The position numbers and the translations under genes were made by a program. From an uncultured bacterium (GTDB taxonomy: Bacteria; Cyanobacteriota; Vampirovibrionia; Gastranaerophilales; Gastranaerophilaceae), in assembly GCA_902779645.1 (NCBI GenBank), contig CACZCH010000001.1:237058-301057 (forward strand): 64,000 bases of DNA, in the 5' to 3' direction. Of the stretch, positions 16,572 through 25,711 are shown piece after piece. Below the pieces are notes generated by a model. It did not search any database. It was given only the letters and a program-made list of their open reading frames with translations, and had not been told where the DNA came from. The stretch's first letter is position 1. Each line of letters opens with the position of its first letter.

Positions 16572-17959
16572 TTGAATTTTCTCATATTTTTCATCATCTG
16601 GTGCATGGATAGTTTTCCGCCAAGGTCTCCGCCCATTTTGCCCATAAGTTTACCCATATTTTTCTTCATATCGTTCATACCTTTCATCATACCGCGCATT
16701 TGCTCAAATTGGTTAATGAAAAGATTAACGTCGTGAAGTGATATGCCTGAACCTGATGCAATTCTCTTTTTGCGCGAACTGTTCATAAGCTCCGGGTGTT
16801 CTCTTTCTTCCGGTGTCATACTTTGGATAAAGACTTCTATGCGTTTGAATTGCTTTTCACCTTCGTGAGAGATTAATTGTCTGTCATCTTTTGATAGGCC
16901 GAGTCCCGGAATCATGCCAAGCAGGTTATCCATTGAACCGAACATTTTCATTTGCTTTTGCATTTTTAAAAAGTCATTGAATGAAAATTCGGCTTTAGCC
17001 ATTTTTTCTGACATTTCACGTGCTGATTTTTCGTCAAACACTTCCTGTGCTCTTTCAACAAGAGAAACGATATCTCCCATTCCCAAGATGCGTGTTGCCA
17101 TTCTTTCGGGGTAAAAGTCTTCCAAAGCATTTAGTTTTTCCCCTGTACCTGTTAATTTAATCGGCTTTTGAGTACAGTATACAACACTTAATGCTGCACC
17201 GCCTCGGGAATCGCCGTCAAGTTTAGTTAATACTAAACCCGTAACACCCAATTGTGCATCAAAGTTTTCTGCAACATTTACGGCTTCCTGACCGGTCATT
17301 GAATCTATTACCAGAAGCTTTTCTGCCGGATGGAATACTCTGTCAATAAGAAGAAGCTCCGCCATCATATCTGTATCAATCTGCAAGCGTCCTGCCGTAT
17401 CAAGAATAAGAGTATTAAACCCATTCTCTTTTGCATAATTTATTGCGTTACCTATTATTGCTTGAACATCTTGTCCATCTTCCGAAAATACTTCAACTCC
17501 GATTTGTTCTCCCAATGCTTTCAGTTGAGTAATCGCAGCGGGACGGTATACGTCGCACGCTACAAGCAGAGGATTACGTCCTTCTTTTTTTAATTTAACA
17601 GCAAGTTTTGCTGATGACGTTGTTTTACCGCTTCCTTGTAGCCCGAGCATCATAATTAAATTCGGGTGTCCTGAAAAATCCAAAGGTCTTACTTCTTTCC
17701 CAAGAAGTTCTATAAGCTCATCGTGTACAATTTTTACAAGCTGTTGAGAGGGGTTAACACCAGATAAAACATTTTCGCCTTCGGCTTTGTCTTTTATATT
17801 TGAGATAAAAGCTTTAACGACTCTAAAATTAACATCAGCTTCTAAAAGCGCACGTCTAATTTCACGCAGAGCATCAGACATATTATCTTGTGTAAGCTCT
17901 TTCTGTTCTGATGTACGTTTTATAATATCCTGTAATTTATCCGATAATGAATCAAACAT
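16568..17959 (-). CDS. ffh: Signal recognition particle protein Ffh
   Basis: The SRP54 GTPase, which binds 4.5S RNA and signal sequences and targets ribosomes to FtsY at the membrane. The N domain spans about 1-90. The G domain has the P-loop GLQGSGKTTSSAKLA near 105-120, DTAGR, and TKLDGDSRGGAALS. The C-terminal M domain is rich in Met (MRGMMKGMNDMKKNMGKLMG) as expected. At 463 residues it is of normal length. It heads an operon with pth, a TPR protein and the U32 protein. The assignment is firm. Confidence 0.97.
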   Translation of the reverse strand: MFDSLSDKLQDIIKRTSEQKELTQDNMSDALREIRRALLEADVNFRVVKAFISNIKDKAEGENVLSGVNPSQQLVKIVHDELIELLGKEVRPLDFSGHPNLIMMLGLQGSGKTTSSAKLAVKLKKEGRNPLLVACDVYRPAAITQLKALGEQIGVEVFSEDGQDVQAIIGNAINYAKENGFNTLILDTAGRLQIDTDMMAELLLIDRVFHPAEKLLVIDSMTGQEAVNVAENFDAQLGVTGLVLTKLDGDSRGGAALSVVYCTQKPIKLTGTGEKLNALEDFYPERMATRILGMGDIVSLVERAQEVFDEKSAREMSEKMAKAEFSFNDFLKMQKQMKMFGSMDNLLGMIPGLGLSKDDRQLISHEGEKQFKRIEVFIQSMTPEEREHPELMNSSRKKRIASGSGISLHDVNLFINQFEQMRGMMKGMNDMKKNMGKLMGKMGGDLGGKLSMHQMMKNMRKFK

Positions 17960-18004
17960 TTGTAATATCCCTTTTTATATAATTAAAGAATATCACAAAA
18001 AAGA

Positions 18005-19381
18005 TTAAGCCCAAAGTTTCATTGTATTTTCGATGTTATCTTCCGCAACTTTTTGTATGCTTTCAAGCATTTTGGCGATTGATTTATCTTCTGTTTCCAA
18101 GTTTTTCATTCTTGTATCGATTCTTGCTTCTTTAGCATTAAGTATGCCTTTTTTGTATTCATAATCAACGAGAGCTTCTTCTCTTGCGTCAGAATCGTTA
18201 ACAAGATAAATATTCTTAAAGTTTGATGCTAAATCGGTAGAATATGTATAATCATAAATTCGGGTACACCCTGGTTTGTTTGCATCACCGCAATCATTCT
18301 TTTCGATTGTTGTTATATAATATTGATTGTTTTGAAACATTTGACTTAAATATTCCGAATTATCAACTGAACCGTCATAACTCCAGCCGTTATCTACAAT
18401 AGATGTAAATAAATCATCATAGTAATCAATCTGAGTTTGCTGTTCTGCAGTATAAACCTGATTGTTGGCATCAATTGCTTTGTTGTACGCTTCCAGTGCA
18501 TCTTTATATTTTTTGTCAGCAGCGTCATAAGCTGATTGAAGTCCGTTTCCATTTTGGTCAGCCATAATTTTAATCTCATCCGAATTGCCTAATGCAGCTT
18601 TTATAGAGCCGACAAAACTGCTTATAAAATCTTCAATCGATATCTCTTTTGTGTCTTTTTTAAATTCATTTTTTAATGCATCAACTGTTTTGTTGGTTCC
18701 CGTGAAAGCATCTTTGATAGCTTTTTCTTGTTCTTCTGTAAAGTAATCTTTCCCGAGAATAGCGTTTTCTAACACTTTTGCATTTTGATCAATATTCTCT
18801 GCATTTACTTTTACCCCGCTTAAACCCAATTTTGATGCGGATAAGAATTGCTTTATAAAATTATCCGAATCCAAAGTTTTAGCTTCTTTTTCGATTGCGT
18901 CCCGTTCTTCCAGTGCTTTATTAACAGCATCAGCAGCAGCTTCAACACTATTTGCGGTAGTGTTGTATGACTGTAATTTGTCAGGTGTAATGCCTAATAA
19001 GTCTTGTAATATTTTTTCTCTTGTTTCGCCTTGATAAACACCTCCTGCTGAACCGTCAGGAGAAATCATTTCTGCGTATTTTTTGTATTTGTCGTTTATG
19101 ACAACTTTACCTGAGTTATTAGTAATCAAAACAGGGCTTTTTGCATTAAATTCATTCGGATACATTAAGGTGTTATACGAAATATCCGTATAATTTACTC
19201 CTGCATTGTTAGACCATTTGAGTGTTTTTGAACTCAATGCTGCTTGATAATCTTTAGTAATTCCTTGTACATCACGAGTAAGCGCCATTTTCTCTAAAGA
19301 AAGGTGCTGAAGCTGCCTGCCGATATCTGCTCTTCGGCTGGTCAACTGCAAAAATCTAACTTGTGATGCTGCTAAACCCAT
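18005..19381 (-). CDS. MGLAASQ-type orphan protein, possibly flagellum-associated
   Basis: A 458-residue protein without signal peptide. Residues 1-50 (MGLAASQVRFLQLTSRRADIG then QLQHLSLEKMALTRD) form an amphipathic helix similar in character to the N-terminal helices of flagellar axial proteins and of hypothetical proteins of this lineage. The middle is Asn/Asp/Lys-rich and the C-terminus (KEARIDTRMKNLETEDKSIA to the end) is coiled coil, again like axial proteins. A sigma-28-like promoter upstream supports a flagellar link. Function is not known; flagellin or hook homology is not clear enough to name it. It is divergent from a TPR gene. Confidence 0.65.
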   Translation of the reverse strand: MGLAASQVRFLQLTSRRADIGRQLQHLSLEKMALTRDVQGITKDYQAALSSKTLKWSNNAGVNYTDISYNTLMYPNEFNAKSPVLITNNSGKVVINDKYKKYAEMISPDGSAGGVYQGETREKILQDLLGITPDKLQSYNTTANSVEAAADAVNKALEERDAIEKEAKTLDSDNFIKQFLSASKLGLSGVKVNAENIDQNAKVLENAILGKDYFTEEQEKAIKDAFTGTNKTVDALKNEFKKDTKEISIEDFISSFVGSIKAALGNSDEIKIMADQNGNGLQSAYDAADKKYKDALEAYNKAIDANNQVYTAEQQTQIDYYDDLFTSIVDNGWSYDGSVDNSEYLSQMFQNNQYYITTIEKNDCGDANKPGCTRIYDYTYSTDLASNFKNIYLVNDSDAREEALVDYEYKKGILNAKEARIDTRMKNLETEDKSIAKMLESIQKVAEDNIENTMKLWA

Positions 19382-19427
19382 GGTTAAATCGCTTTTCCTT
19401 TTCTTTTTTTTGTCCCTTTTAATCTGT

Positions 19428-19455
19428 ATATCGGCACAATCAGTTAAAAACTTTA
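19428..19455 (-). promoter_or_regulatory. Sigma-28 (FliA)-like promoter
   Basis: On the minus strand TAAAGTTT (19448-19455), a 12-nt spacer and GCCGATAT (19428-19435). The enterobacterial FliA consensus is TAAAGTTT-N11-GCCGATAA. It drives the MGLAASQ-type gene. A second copy, with an 11-nt spacer, is at 63937-63963. Confidence 0.65.
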
Positions 19456-19469
19456 ATAATTTTGGAAAA

Positions 19470-19500
19470 TTGTTACAAAAATTTACAAAATTTGTAACAA
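19470..19500. promoter_or_regulatory. Perfect 10-bp inverted repeat in a divergent promoter region
   Basis: TTGTTACAAA (19470-19479) and TTTGTAACAA (19491-19500) flank an 11-bp centre that itself contains TTTACAAAA. It lies 14 bp behind the sigma-28-like -35 box, between divergent genes, and looks like an operator or activator site. Confidence 0.55.
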
Positions 19501-19612
19501 AAGTTAATATTTAGAAAAAATAATACATATAGATGATTTTCTTAAAAACTTGCTAAAGATTTTTTATTCAGTGTCGTTTTCAATAATATAATCACATTTG
19601 GTTGGAGAGAAT

Positions 19613-21265
19613 ATGACAGCAAATACATTAACTACCCCGATGAAAGCTTCCAATGTCAGCGCAAAAGGACTCTTGGAAGAAGCAAGGCATGCACATGAAG
19701 ATTATTTGATAAAACAGCAGGAAACAGATTTGGAAAAAGCTATTGAATGTTATGTTGACGCAATTAAAGCGGATCCATCTGTTTGTGAATCATATTACAG
19801 ACTTGCAAGTTTATTGCTATTGAAAGGACAAATCTCTGTTGAAGGGGCATTGGAACAGTGTAAAACAGCTCTTACTCTGGAGCCTGAAAATGTTAATGCT
19901 CATATTTATTCCGGATATTTTCAATGCCTAAACGGAGAATTTGAAGAGGCTGAAAAAGAATTTAAAATCGCTATAAATAATGCAGGAGCTAATTCTGCTC
20001 GTCCGAGATTATTTCTATCAAAAGTTCTATTCTCAAAAATTAAAAATCACAATTCCTCGCTTAAAGATACTATGAAATTTTTGTACTATCTTCTTTCGGG
20101 AAGCATGATGATTATGTGGGACTGTCCGTCTTTAAAGATGTTCTGCAAATTTTTGGCTAATGACTTTTCGGTTTTTTCATACAAGGCACTTGGGGAAACT
20201 TTTGAAAAAATGAAGCTTTTCCCTTCTGCGCTCGACGCATATTCTAAGGGACTTGAAAAAACTTCTCAAGGAAATCTTTTTTATCAAAAAATGGGTGACT
20301 TATCCTTAGAATGTAATAATATTGAAGCAAGTATGGAATTCTTCAAAAAAGCTCACGAACTCTGCCCATCGAATCGTGAAATATTAATAAAACTTGCAAC
20401 TATCAGTCAAACTTATTTTCCTGACAATGTCGATGAAACAATTGATTACTATAATTCATTATTGGAATTCGGAGTTGATTTAGACAAGATTTATTACGAA
20501 CTCGGTCATTTATATTTAAATAAATCAGATAAAATTCATGCAGTAAGTGCATTCAAACTTGCACAGACTCTAAACCCTGAAAATCCTTACTACAACAATT
20601 CACTGGCTTATGCGTACATTAAAGCCGAACTTTATGACGATGCAATTGAATACTATCAGGAAGCAATCAGGCTTAATCCTGACCCAGAGTGGACGGCAAT
20701 TGTGTGTCACGCTCTTGGCGCAATTTATGCTGAGATAAAAGAAAACTATGAAGCAGCAGAAGCAACTTTTAATGCAGGCGTTGTGCTTGACCCGAATAAT
20801 GTTGATATTCAACTTTCACTCGGGGACATGTATATGGCTCAAGGTGACTTAGATAAAGCTATCAAAACATACTGCGATGCCATAACTGTTGAACCTGATA
20901 ATTTCTTAAGCTATGCAAAAGCAGGTTTGGCACTTTGGGAAAAAGATTATCTTGAAGAATCAATAGTTGCATTCCACAAATCAATAGAAATAAATCCTAA
21001 TTTTGAGATTGCACAAAACAACCTTGGAGTTGTTTATCTTGACGGTATCGGTGACCCTAAATGTTCTGTAGAATATTTCAAAAACGCAATAGATATTAAT
21101 CCGAATTATACATTAGCTTATTATAACCTTGGCAGAGCGTATCAAGTTCTCGGTGATAAAGCGCTCTCTGCCGAATACTACCAAATGACTCTTGATTTAA
21201 ATAAAATTACAGAAGAGATGGATGACAAAGATATTCGAAAAAAAATATATGAGTTATTTGAGTAA
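19613..21265 (+). CDS. Large tetratricopeptide repeat protein
   Basis: A 550-residue protein made mostly of TPRs: DLEKAIECYVDAIKADPSV near 40, then a less regular region near 130-200 with hydrophobic helices (TMKFLYYLLSGSMMIMW), then a regular array including AVSAFKLAQTLNPENPYYNN, DDAIEYYQEAIRLNPDPEW, AEATFNAGVVLDPNN, DKAIKTYCDAITVEPDN and SVEYFKNAIDINPNYT. No signal peptide is seen. I start at ATG 19613, which has GGAGAG upstream, rather than the in-frame TTG at 19598. It is divergent from the MGLAASQ-type gene. Probably a scaffold; partner unknown. Confidence 0.85.
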   Translation: MTANTLTTPMKASNVSAKGLLEEARHAHEDYLIKQQETDLEKAIECYVDAIKADPSVCESYYRLASLLLLKGQISVEGALEQCKTALTLEPENVNAHIYSGYFQCLNGEFEEAEKEFKIAINNAGANSARPRLFLSKVLFSKIKNHNSSLKDTMKFLYYLLSGSMMIMWDCPSLKMFCKFLANDFSVFSYKALGETFEKMKLFPSALDAYSKGLEKTSQGNLFYQKMGDLSLECNNIEASMEFFKKAHELCPSNREILIKLATISQTYFPDNVDETIDYYNSLLEFGVDLDKIYYELGHLYLNKSDKIHAVSAFKLAQTLNPENPYYNNSLAYAYIKAELYDDAIEYYQEAIRLNPDPEWTAIVCHALGAIYAEIKENYEAAEATFNAGVVLDPNNVDIQLSLGDMYMAQGDLDKAIKTYCDAITVEPDNFLSYAKAGLALWEKDYLEESIVAFHKSIEINPNFEIAQNNLGVVYLDGIGDPKCSVEYFKNAIDINPNYTLAYYNLGRAYQVLGDKALSAEYYQMTLDLNKITEEMDDKDIRKKIYELFE

Positions 21266-21358
21266 TAGGTGGGTGGGATATATTTATCCTTTGTAATAAC
21301 AAGGACTTGTTACTTTAGAGCTAAGTTAAAATACATTTATAATTTGTAATGATTATAG

Positions 21359-22318
21359 TTATTTTGCAATTTTCCTGTTTTTATCTGCTCTTTCAGCCAA
21401 AAATGTTGATATTAAAGGAATAAATATATAATAAATTGTGCCTAAGATTAAAAACGGCTTTGCAATCCGTATTCCTTGAATCTGCTTGGTCAGGTTTTTA
21501 TCACCTGAATTTATTTTCTTGTATTTTTCAATAAAGTTTTCCGTCGGTTTATCAAGAAGCTTATCTATTGTGTATCCGCCTGCAATACTTAATCCGGTTG
21601 AGATAGCTGCGTTATAGAGAAGTGCTTTTTTTCTTGTCTCTTCAATTTTTTTGTTTTTGTTCGCCTGCTGAATAAAAACAATGGTTGATATAGTATCTGT
21701 AAGAGCTGTTATATGCATAGGGAAGTTTGAATCTTTGTATCTTTCAGTAAATTTTTTCATCCAATTTTTGTTCAAAGTGTTTCCTATTCCTTTAGCTGTT
21801 TTATCACTAAGTCCGTGGAAAGAAACGTCTTTGTTCTTATTTTTTTTAGGCGAAAACGAATCAACAATATAGGGTATCCCGCTTGCAGTCATAATTGCTT
21901 TTGGGATAGCGACAACCGACGCTATGCCGAGTTTAAAGAACTGGGTGGCAAATATGTATCCTTTTGATTCAGTAAGTTCTTTATCCCCGCTTTTAAGCTC
22001 TTTTATTGTTTCTTTTTTTAAGTATTTAAGAGGTTTTTCGTCCATTTTTTTGATTGCTTTTGCAAGCGGAAGTGATACCGCAAGCATTAACCCAAAGTTT
22101 ATCAAGCTTGATGTAACCGATTTTGCCGCTGCAATTTTGCGGTTTTCTTTATCAGTTTTAGGGGTACACATAATGCTGAGCGGTCTTAGAGCGGAGAATG
22201 CGACGGTAGCTGATGCGCCAAAAAGTGCACCGTTAGACGATGCAAGCTCAAGTCCTTTTTTTACCGCACTGTTTGTATAAATGCTTTTGAATGAGATATC
22301 CCTATTACTAATTTTCAT
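21359..22318 (-). CDS. Orphan membrane protein with N-terminal SFKS-type motif
   Basis: A 319-residue protein I cannot assign. From the ATG at 22318 it begins MKISNRDISFKSIYTNSAVK. It has hydrophobic segments near 30-50, around 75-95 (SSLINFGLMLAVSLPLAKAI), 135-160, 225-245 and 285-305 (LILGTIYYIFIPLISTFLAE), and ends with a charged tail containing RADKNRKIAK. The ORF could extend 12 codons upstream, but those residues look unlike coding sequence. The short start-of-protein motif recurs in other orphans here. The C-terminal charged motif resembles DKDKENRKAKK in the protein at 54689, so the two may be distant relatives. Confidence 0.6.
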   Translation of the reverse strand: MKISNRDISFKSIYTNSAVKKGLELASSNGALFGASATVAFSALRPLSIMCTPKTDKENRKIAAAKSVTSSLINFGLMLAVSLPLAKAIKKMDEKPLKYLKKETIKELKSGDKELTESKGYIFATQFFKLGIASVVAIPKAIMTASGIPYIVDSFSPKKNKNKDVSFHGLSDKTAKGIGNTLNKNWMKKFTERYKDSNFPMHITALTDTISTIVFIQQANKNKKIEETRKKALLYNAAISTGLSIAGGYTIDKLLDKPTENFIEKYKKINSGDKNLTKQIQGIRIAKPFLILGTIYYIFIPLISTFLAERADKNRKIAK

Positions 22319-22353
22319 CTTTATTATAGAATAACATGAAAGGCAGGAAGGCA

Positions 22354-22432
22354 ATAGAGCAATAAGCGAATAAATATTTCAGTGTGCAGTTCTTTGCACC
22401 GTAAAATCAGTAAATAGGGTAATCAGTGAATA
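22354..22432. repeat. Degenerate intergenic repeat, copy A
   Basis: Contains ATAGAGCAATAAGCGAATAA and, about 60 bp on, TAGGGTAATCAGTGAATA. Near-copies of both words occur at 26836-26872 in reverse order. The region also holds a GTGCAGTTCTTTGCAC hairpin. The pnuC GTG start falls inside the second word. Confidence 0.4.
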
Positions 22433-23148
22433 AAAAATCAGAAAAAATCGGAATTATATTTGTTTATTTAGCGTTATTTTTGAATGCTTATTTTATGCAA
22501 GATTCTTTTATTGCTTTAGTTTCCGCTTTTTGCGGAATTACTTATACAATACTTGCAGGTAAAGGAATCCCGATTTGTTATTTTATAGGTTTAACGGGTT
22601 CAGCTTTTTATATGTATCTTGCTTATTCGAATCACCTCTGGGGTAATCTTTTATTGTACGGTCTTTATTTTGTGCCTATGCAAGTTTTGGGATTCTTCAA
22701 GTGGAGTCAATATTTAAAAGAAAATAAGTACGAGATTATAAAAACAAAACTTTGCTTAAAAGAAAAAGTAATATTATTTTCTCTTACATTATTAGCGTCG
22801 ATATTGTGTTCGGCAGTTTTAGCTTATTTAGAAGATAAAAGCCCTATAATAGATGGTTTTGCAACAATCTTTTCTATCCTCGGTATGTATTTAACCGTTC
22901 GCAGAGCAATAGAGCAGTGGTATGTTTGGGCAGTGGTGAATGCACTTTCTTTTCTGATGTGGCTGATTATTGCAATACAAGGCGAAAATGTATACTCAAC
23001 AGTCATAATGTGGGGTGTGTATTTTATTTTGGCTCTTTATTTCTACCGCATGTGGAAGAAAGAACTTTTTGACACAAAATATTTTGGTGATAAAATTATA
23101 CAAAGGGAGTGTGAATCCCAAAAAAGAAGAGGTTTTTATGGAGTCTAG
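22426..23148 (+). CDS. pnuC: PnuC-type nicotinamide riboside/mononucleotide transporter
   Basis: A vitamin-B3 precursor transporter supplying NAD salvage. The 240-residue integral membrane protein has about seven hydrophobic segments and PnuC hallmarks: GKGIPICYFIGLTGSAFY, the aromatic YFVPMQVLGFFKW block near 85-100, and EQWYVWAVVNALSF near 165-178. The start is a GTG with only a weak GGGT-type ribosome site; no better in-frame ATG exists before the first membrane helix. Its 3' end overlaps the start of the next gene by 11 bp, suggesting co-expression. Family call is strong; the exact substrate is not determined. Confidence 0.88.
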   Translation: MNKKSEKIGIIFVYLALFLNAYFMQDSFIALVSAFCGITYTILAGKGIPICYFIGLTGSAFYMYLAYSNHLWGNLLLYGLYFVPMQVLGFFKWSQYLKENKYEIIKTKLCLKEKVILFSLTLLASILCSAVLAYLEDKSPIIDGFATIFSILGMYLTVRRAIEQWYVWAVVNALSFLMWLIIAIQGENVYSTVIMWGVYFILALYFYRMWKKELFDTKYFGDKIIQRECESQKRRGFYGV

Positions 23149-24823
23149 AAGTAAACATTTATTATCAATATTAGCAAATAAATCATCTGAATATGAAGGT
23201 CGTGTAGCATTAGGTATGCGAAGTAAATACGGCTGGAGAGAACTTACATATAAAGGCTTGGGACTTTTATCAAGAAAACTTGCAAGATATTTAATTGAAG
23301 AATTAGGTGTTGTTAAGGGTGAAAGACTTGCGATTCTTTCCGAATCAAAACCCGAGTATGGTGCATGTGTATTTGCATCTGTTCTTGCAGGTACAATTAC
23401 CGTTCCATTAGATAACAAGCTTACTATATACGAATTAAAATCAATTTTGCTTGATGCTGAACCTTCAGTAATCCTTGTTTCTCAAACTTATTTGGATAAA
23501 GCTTACCAGCTTAGAGATGAGATTCCTTCGCTTAAGACTATTTTGGTTATGGATGACAAATTCCAAGCAGACGGAATAAAAAATATTTATGAATTACCTG
23601 ATATTTATGACGCAAAATGGAGAGTAAGAAGCGGTAAAGCTGTTGCATTTATTATTTACACATCAGGAACGACAGGCGCTCCAAAAGGTGTTGAAATCAC
23701 ATTTGGCAATATTACTTCTCAGCTTATTATTACTAAAGATGCGTTTGACAAGATTTTGCCTGACAATAGACGTGTATCAATATTATCTATACTACCGATG
23801 AACCACATGTTCGAAATGACGGTCGGTTTTTCATCATTCTTGAACTTTGGGTACTCAATTTATTACACAAAGAGTCTTAAACCTAAAGATATCTTGAAAA
23901 TGATGAGAGATAAAGAAATTGAGTTTATGATAATGGTTCCTGCGTTTATGAAGTTACTTAAAACAACACTTGAAGCTGAATGTATTAATAAATATACACC
24001 GCTCGGAAAATGGTGGTTTGATATCAAGTATCACTATATTGCTAAGTTCTTAGGGTTTGGTAAAATTAAAAAATTCTTATTCAGAGATTTACATAGACAA
24101 TTTGGCGGAAAATTCTGGGGTATTCTTTCAGGTGGTGCACCAATGGATGTTAACGTTGCTATTTTCTTTAACAGAATTGGTATAAAGGTTTGCCAAGGAT
24201 ATGGCTTAACTGAAACAAGCCCTGTTGTAGCTTTGAATACAGACAAAATTAATGACTACGCTTCAATAGGTAAGCCTTATAAGAGTTGGAAATATAAAAC
24301 TGACCCAAAAACCGGTGAACTTCTTGTAAAAGGACCATCAGTTATGAAAGGTTACCATAATCAGCCTGAACTTACTGCATCTGTTCTGGAACCTGACGGT
24401 TGGTTCCACACAGGTGACGTGGCAAAAATCGGTGATGACGGATATATTTATATTACAGGCAGAATCAAAAACATGATTGTTCTTTCAGGCGGTAAAAAAG
24501 TCCTTCCTGAAGAAGTTGAATCAGTTTTAGAAAAGAGTGAATATTTAGCGGAAGTTTGTGTGTTCGGTGCAGCAAGAACATTTGGTGCAAAAGACGGTAC
24601 TGAAGAAGTTGTGGCAGTTGTTGTTCCAAAACCATATTTATATGATGAAAAGACCGATGCTGAGATTGAAACTCTTGTAAGAGCAGATGTAAAAGAACTT
24701 CTGCAAAGGTTAACTCCTTATAAACGTCCTACAAATTTGATAATAAGACGTGAAACCTTGCCGAGAACAACAACGAATAAGGTAAAAAGAAAAGAAGTTA
24801 AAGCGCAATTGGGTGCAGTATAA
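23138..24823 (+). CDS. Long-chain acyl-CoA synthetase-like AMP-binding enzyme
   Basis: Activates a carboxylic acid, probably a fatty acid, to an acyl-AMP and then a thioester. The 561-residue protein has the AMP-binding P-loop IIYTSGTTGAPKGVEITF near 175-190, ILPMNHMFEMT, the GYGLTETSPVVALNT adenine motif, the hinge ITGRIKNMIVLSGGKKV and the catalytic Lys region TTTNKVKRKEV at the C-terminus. I start at ATG 23138 (MESRSKHLL) with GAAGAGG upstream; the longer ORF lies within pnuC. The DNKLT and FGKIKKF segments fit long-chain FadD/Aas-type enzymes. Substrate length is inferred. Confidence 0.85.
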   Translation: MESRSKHLLSILANKSSEYEGRVALGMRSKYGWRELTYKGLGLLSRKLARYLIEELGVVKGERLAILSESKPEYGACVFASVLAGTITVPLDNKLTIYELKSILLDAEPSVILVSQTYLDKAYQLRDEIPSLKTILVMDDKFQADGIKNIYELPDIYDAKWRVRSGKAVAFIIYTSGTTGAPKGVEITFGNITSQLIITKDAFDKILPDNRRVSILSILPMNHMFEMTVGFSSFLNFGYSIYYTKSLKPKDILKMMRDKEIEFMIMVPAFMKLLKTTLEAECINKYTPLGKWWFDIKYHYIAKFLGFGKIKKFLFRDLHRQFGGKFWGILSGGAPMDVNVAIFFNRIGIKVCQGYGLTETSPVVALNTDKINDYASIGKPYKSWKYKTDPKTGELLVKGPSVMKGYHNQPELTASVLEPDGWFHTGDVAKIGDDGYIYITGRIKNMIVLSGGKKVLPEEVESVLEKSEYLAEVCVFGAARTFGAKDGTEEVVAVVVPKPYLYDEKTDAEIETLVRADVKELLQRLTPYKRPTNLIIRRETLPRTTTNKVKRKEVKAQLGAV

Positions 24824-24912
24824 AACTAATATAACTTTATATTAAGTCTTAACTTGACACTCAAATTATGCTTGTGATAAAAATAAATTATATAAATAGT
24901 ATTAGATAGGTT

Positions 24913-24957
24913 GACCGTGTCTAAACGGGTATAAATATTAAGAATTCCCCTACGGTC
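24913..24957 (+). promoter_or_regulatory. Candidate structured leader of the rplU-rpmA operon
   Basis: GACCGT (24913-24918) pairs with ACGGTC (24952-24957), with a nested GGG/CCC pair (24927-24929 and 24947-24949). This gives a hairpin just upstream of the L21 ribosome site (GAAAGGAAAAAG). Autoregulatory leaders precede L21 genes in other phyla, but I cannot match this one to a known family. Confidence 0.4.
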
Positions 24958-24981
24958 CCTTAAAAAGAAAGGAAAAAGACA

Positions 24982-25338
24982 ATGTACGCAATAGTCGAAA
25001 CAGGTGGTAAACAGTACCAAGTTGAAGAAGGACGTTATGTTGACGTTGAATTATTAGGCGAAGAAAAAGATGCTAAGGTTGTTTTTGATAAAGTCGTTAT
25101 GATTGTAAACGGCAAAAAATCAAAAGTAGGTCAGCCTTATGTTGCTAACGCTAAGGTAGAAGGTACTATTCTAAAAACAGATCGTGCTAAGAAAATCATA
25201 GTTTACAAGCAAAGACCTAAAAAAGGTTACAGATTAAAACAAGGTCACAGACAAAGCTTTGCAAGAGTAATGATTAACAAAATCAGAACAACTGCATCAA
25301 AAGCCAAAGCAGAAGCTGCTGAAACGGCTGCAGAATAA
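24982..25338 (+). CDS. rplU: 50S ribosomal protein L21
   Basis: An rRNA-binding protein of the large subunit. It begins MYAIVETGGKQYQVEEGR, the conserved L21 opening, and contains KKIIVYKQRPKKGYRLKQGHRQ, the RNA-binding basic stretch near 75-95. The 118-residue length includes an Ala/Glu/Lys-rich C-terminal extension (KAKAEAAETAAE) beyond the usual 103. It is followed 43 bp later by rpmA, the universal pairing. The assignment is certain. Confidence 0.97.
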   Translation: MYAIVETGGKQYQVEEGRYVDVELLGEEKDAKVVFDKVVMIVNGKKSKVGQPYVANAKVEGTILKTDRAKKIIVYKQRPKKGYRLKQGHRQSFARVMINKIRTTASKAKAEAAETAAE

Positions 25339-25381
25339 TTAAGTTGCAAATAAAGAAAAATAAATTAAAGGAGAAATAAAA

Positions 25382-25636
25382 ATGGCACATAAGAAAGGTA
25401 TGGGATCTACCCGTAACGGCCGTGATTCGGAAGCTAAACGTTTAGGCGTAAAGAAATTCGGCGGTGAAATGGTTAAGACTGGTAACATTATTGTTCGCCA
25501 AAGAGGAACTAAAATTCACCCGGGTAATAATGTAGGTATCGGTTCTGATGATACTTTGTTCGCATTAATTGACGGACAAGTTAAATTTGAACCTCACAGA
25601 CGTGACAGAAAGCAAGTTTCGGTTTACGCTGTATAG
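25382..25636 (+). CDS. rpmA: 50S ribosomal protein L27
   Basis: Its flexible N-terminus reaches the peptidyl-transferase centre. The protein starts [20 protein letters not shown], the cyanobacterial/proteobacterial form without the cleavable leader seen in Firmicutes. The 84-residue length and the [13 protein letters not shown] core are typical. AAAGGAGA lies upstream of the start and a strong terminator lies 24 bp after the stop. The assignment is certain. Confidence 0.98.
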   Translation: MAHKKGMGSTRNGRDSEAKRLGVKKFGGEMVKTGNIIVRQRGTKIHPGNNVGIGSDDTLFALIDGQVKFEPHRRDRKQVSVYAV

Positions 25637-25658
25637 TTTTAATTAAAATTTATGATTT

Positions 25659-25700
25659 AAAACATGCTCCCCAAATATTTTGAGGAGCATGTTTATTTTA
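25659..25700 (+). terminator. Intrinsic terminator after rpmA
   Basis: AAACATGCTCC pairs with GGAGCATGTTT around a loop of about 14 nt (CCAAATATTTTGA), followed by ATTTTA. It ends the rplU-rpmA transcript just before the next small ORF. Confidence 0.85.
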
Positions 25701-25711
25701 AGGAGTTATAT

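Noticed and set aside
23015..23137. 41-residue N-terminal extension of the acyl-CoA synthetase
   Set aside because: It falls within the coding sequence of pnuC in another frame, and ATG 23138 has a proper ribosome site.
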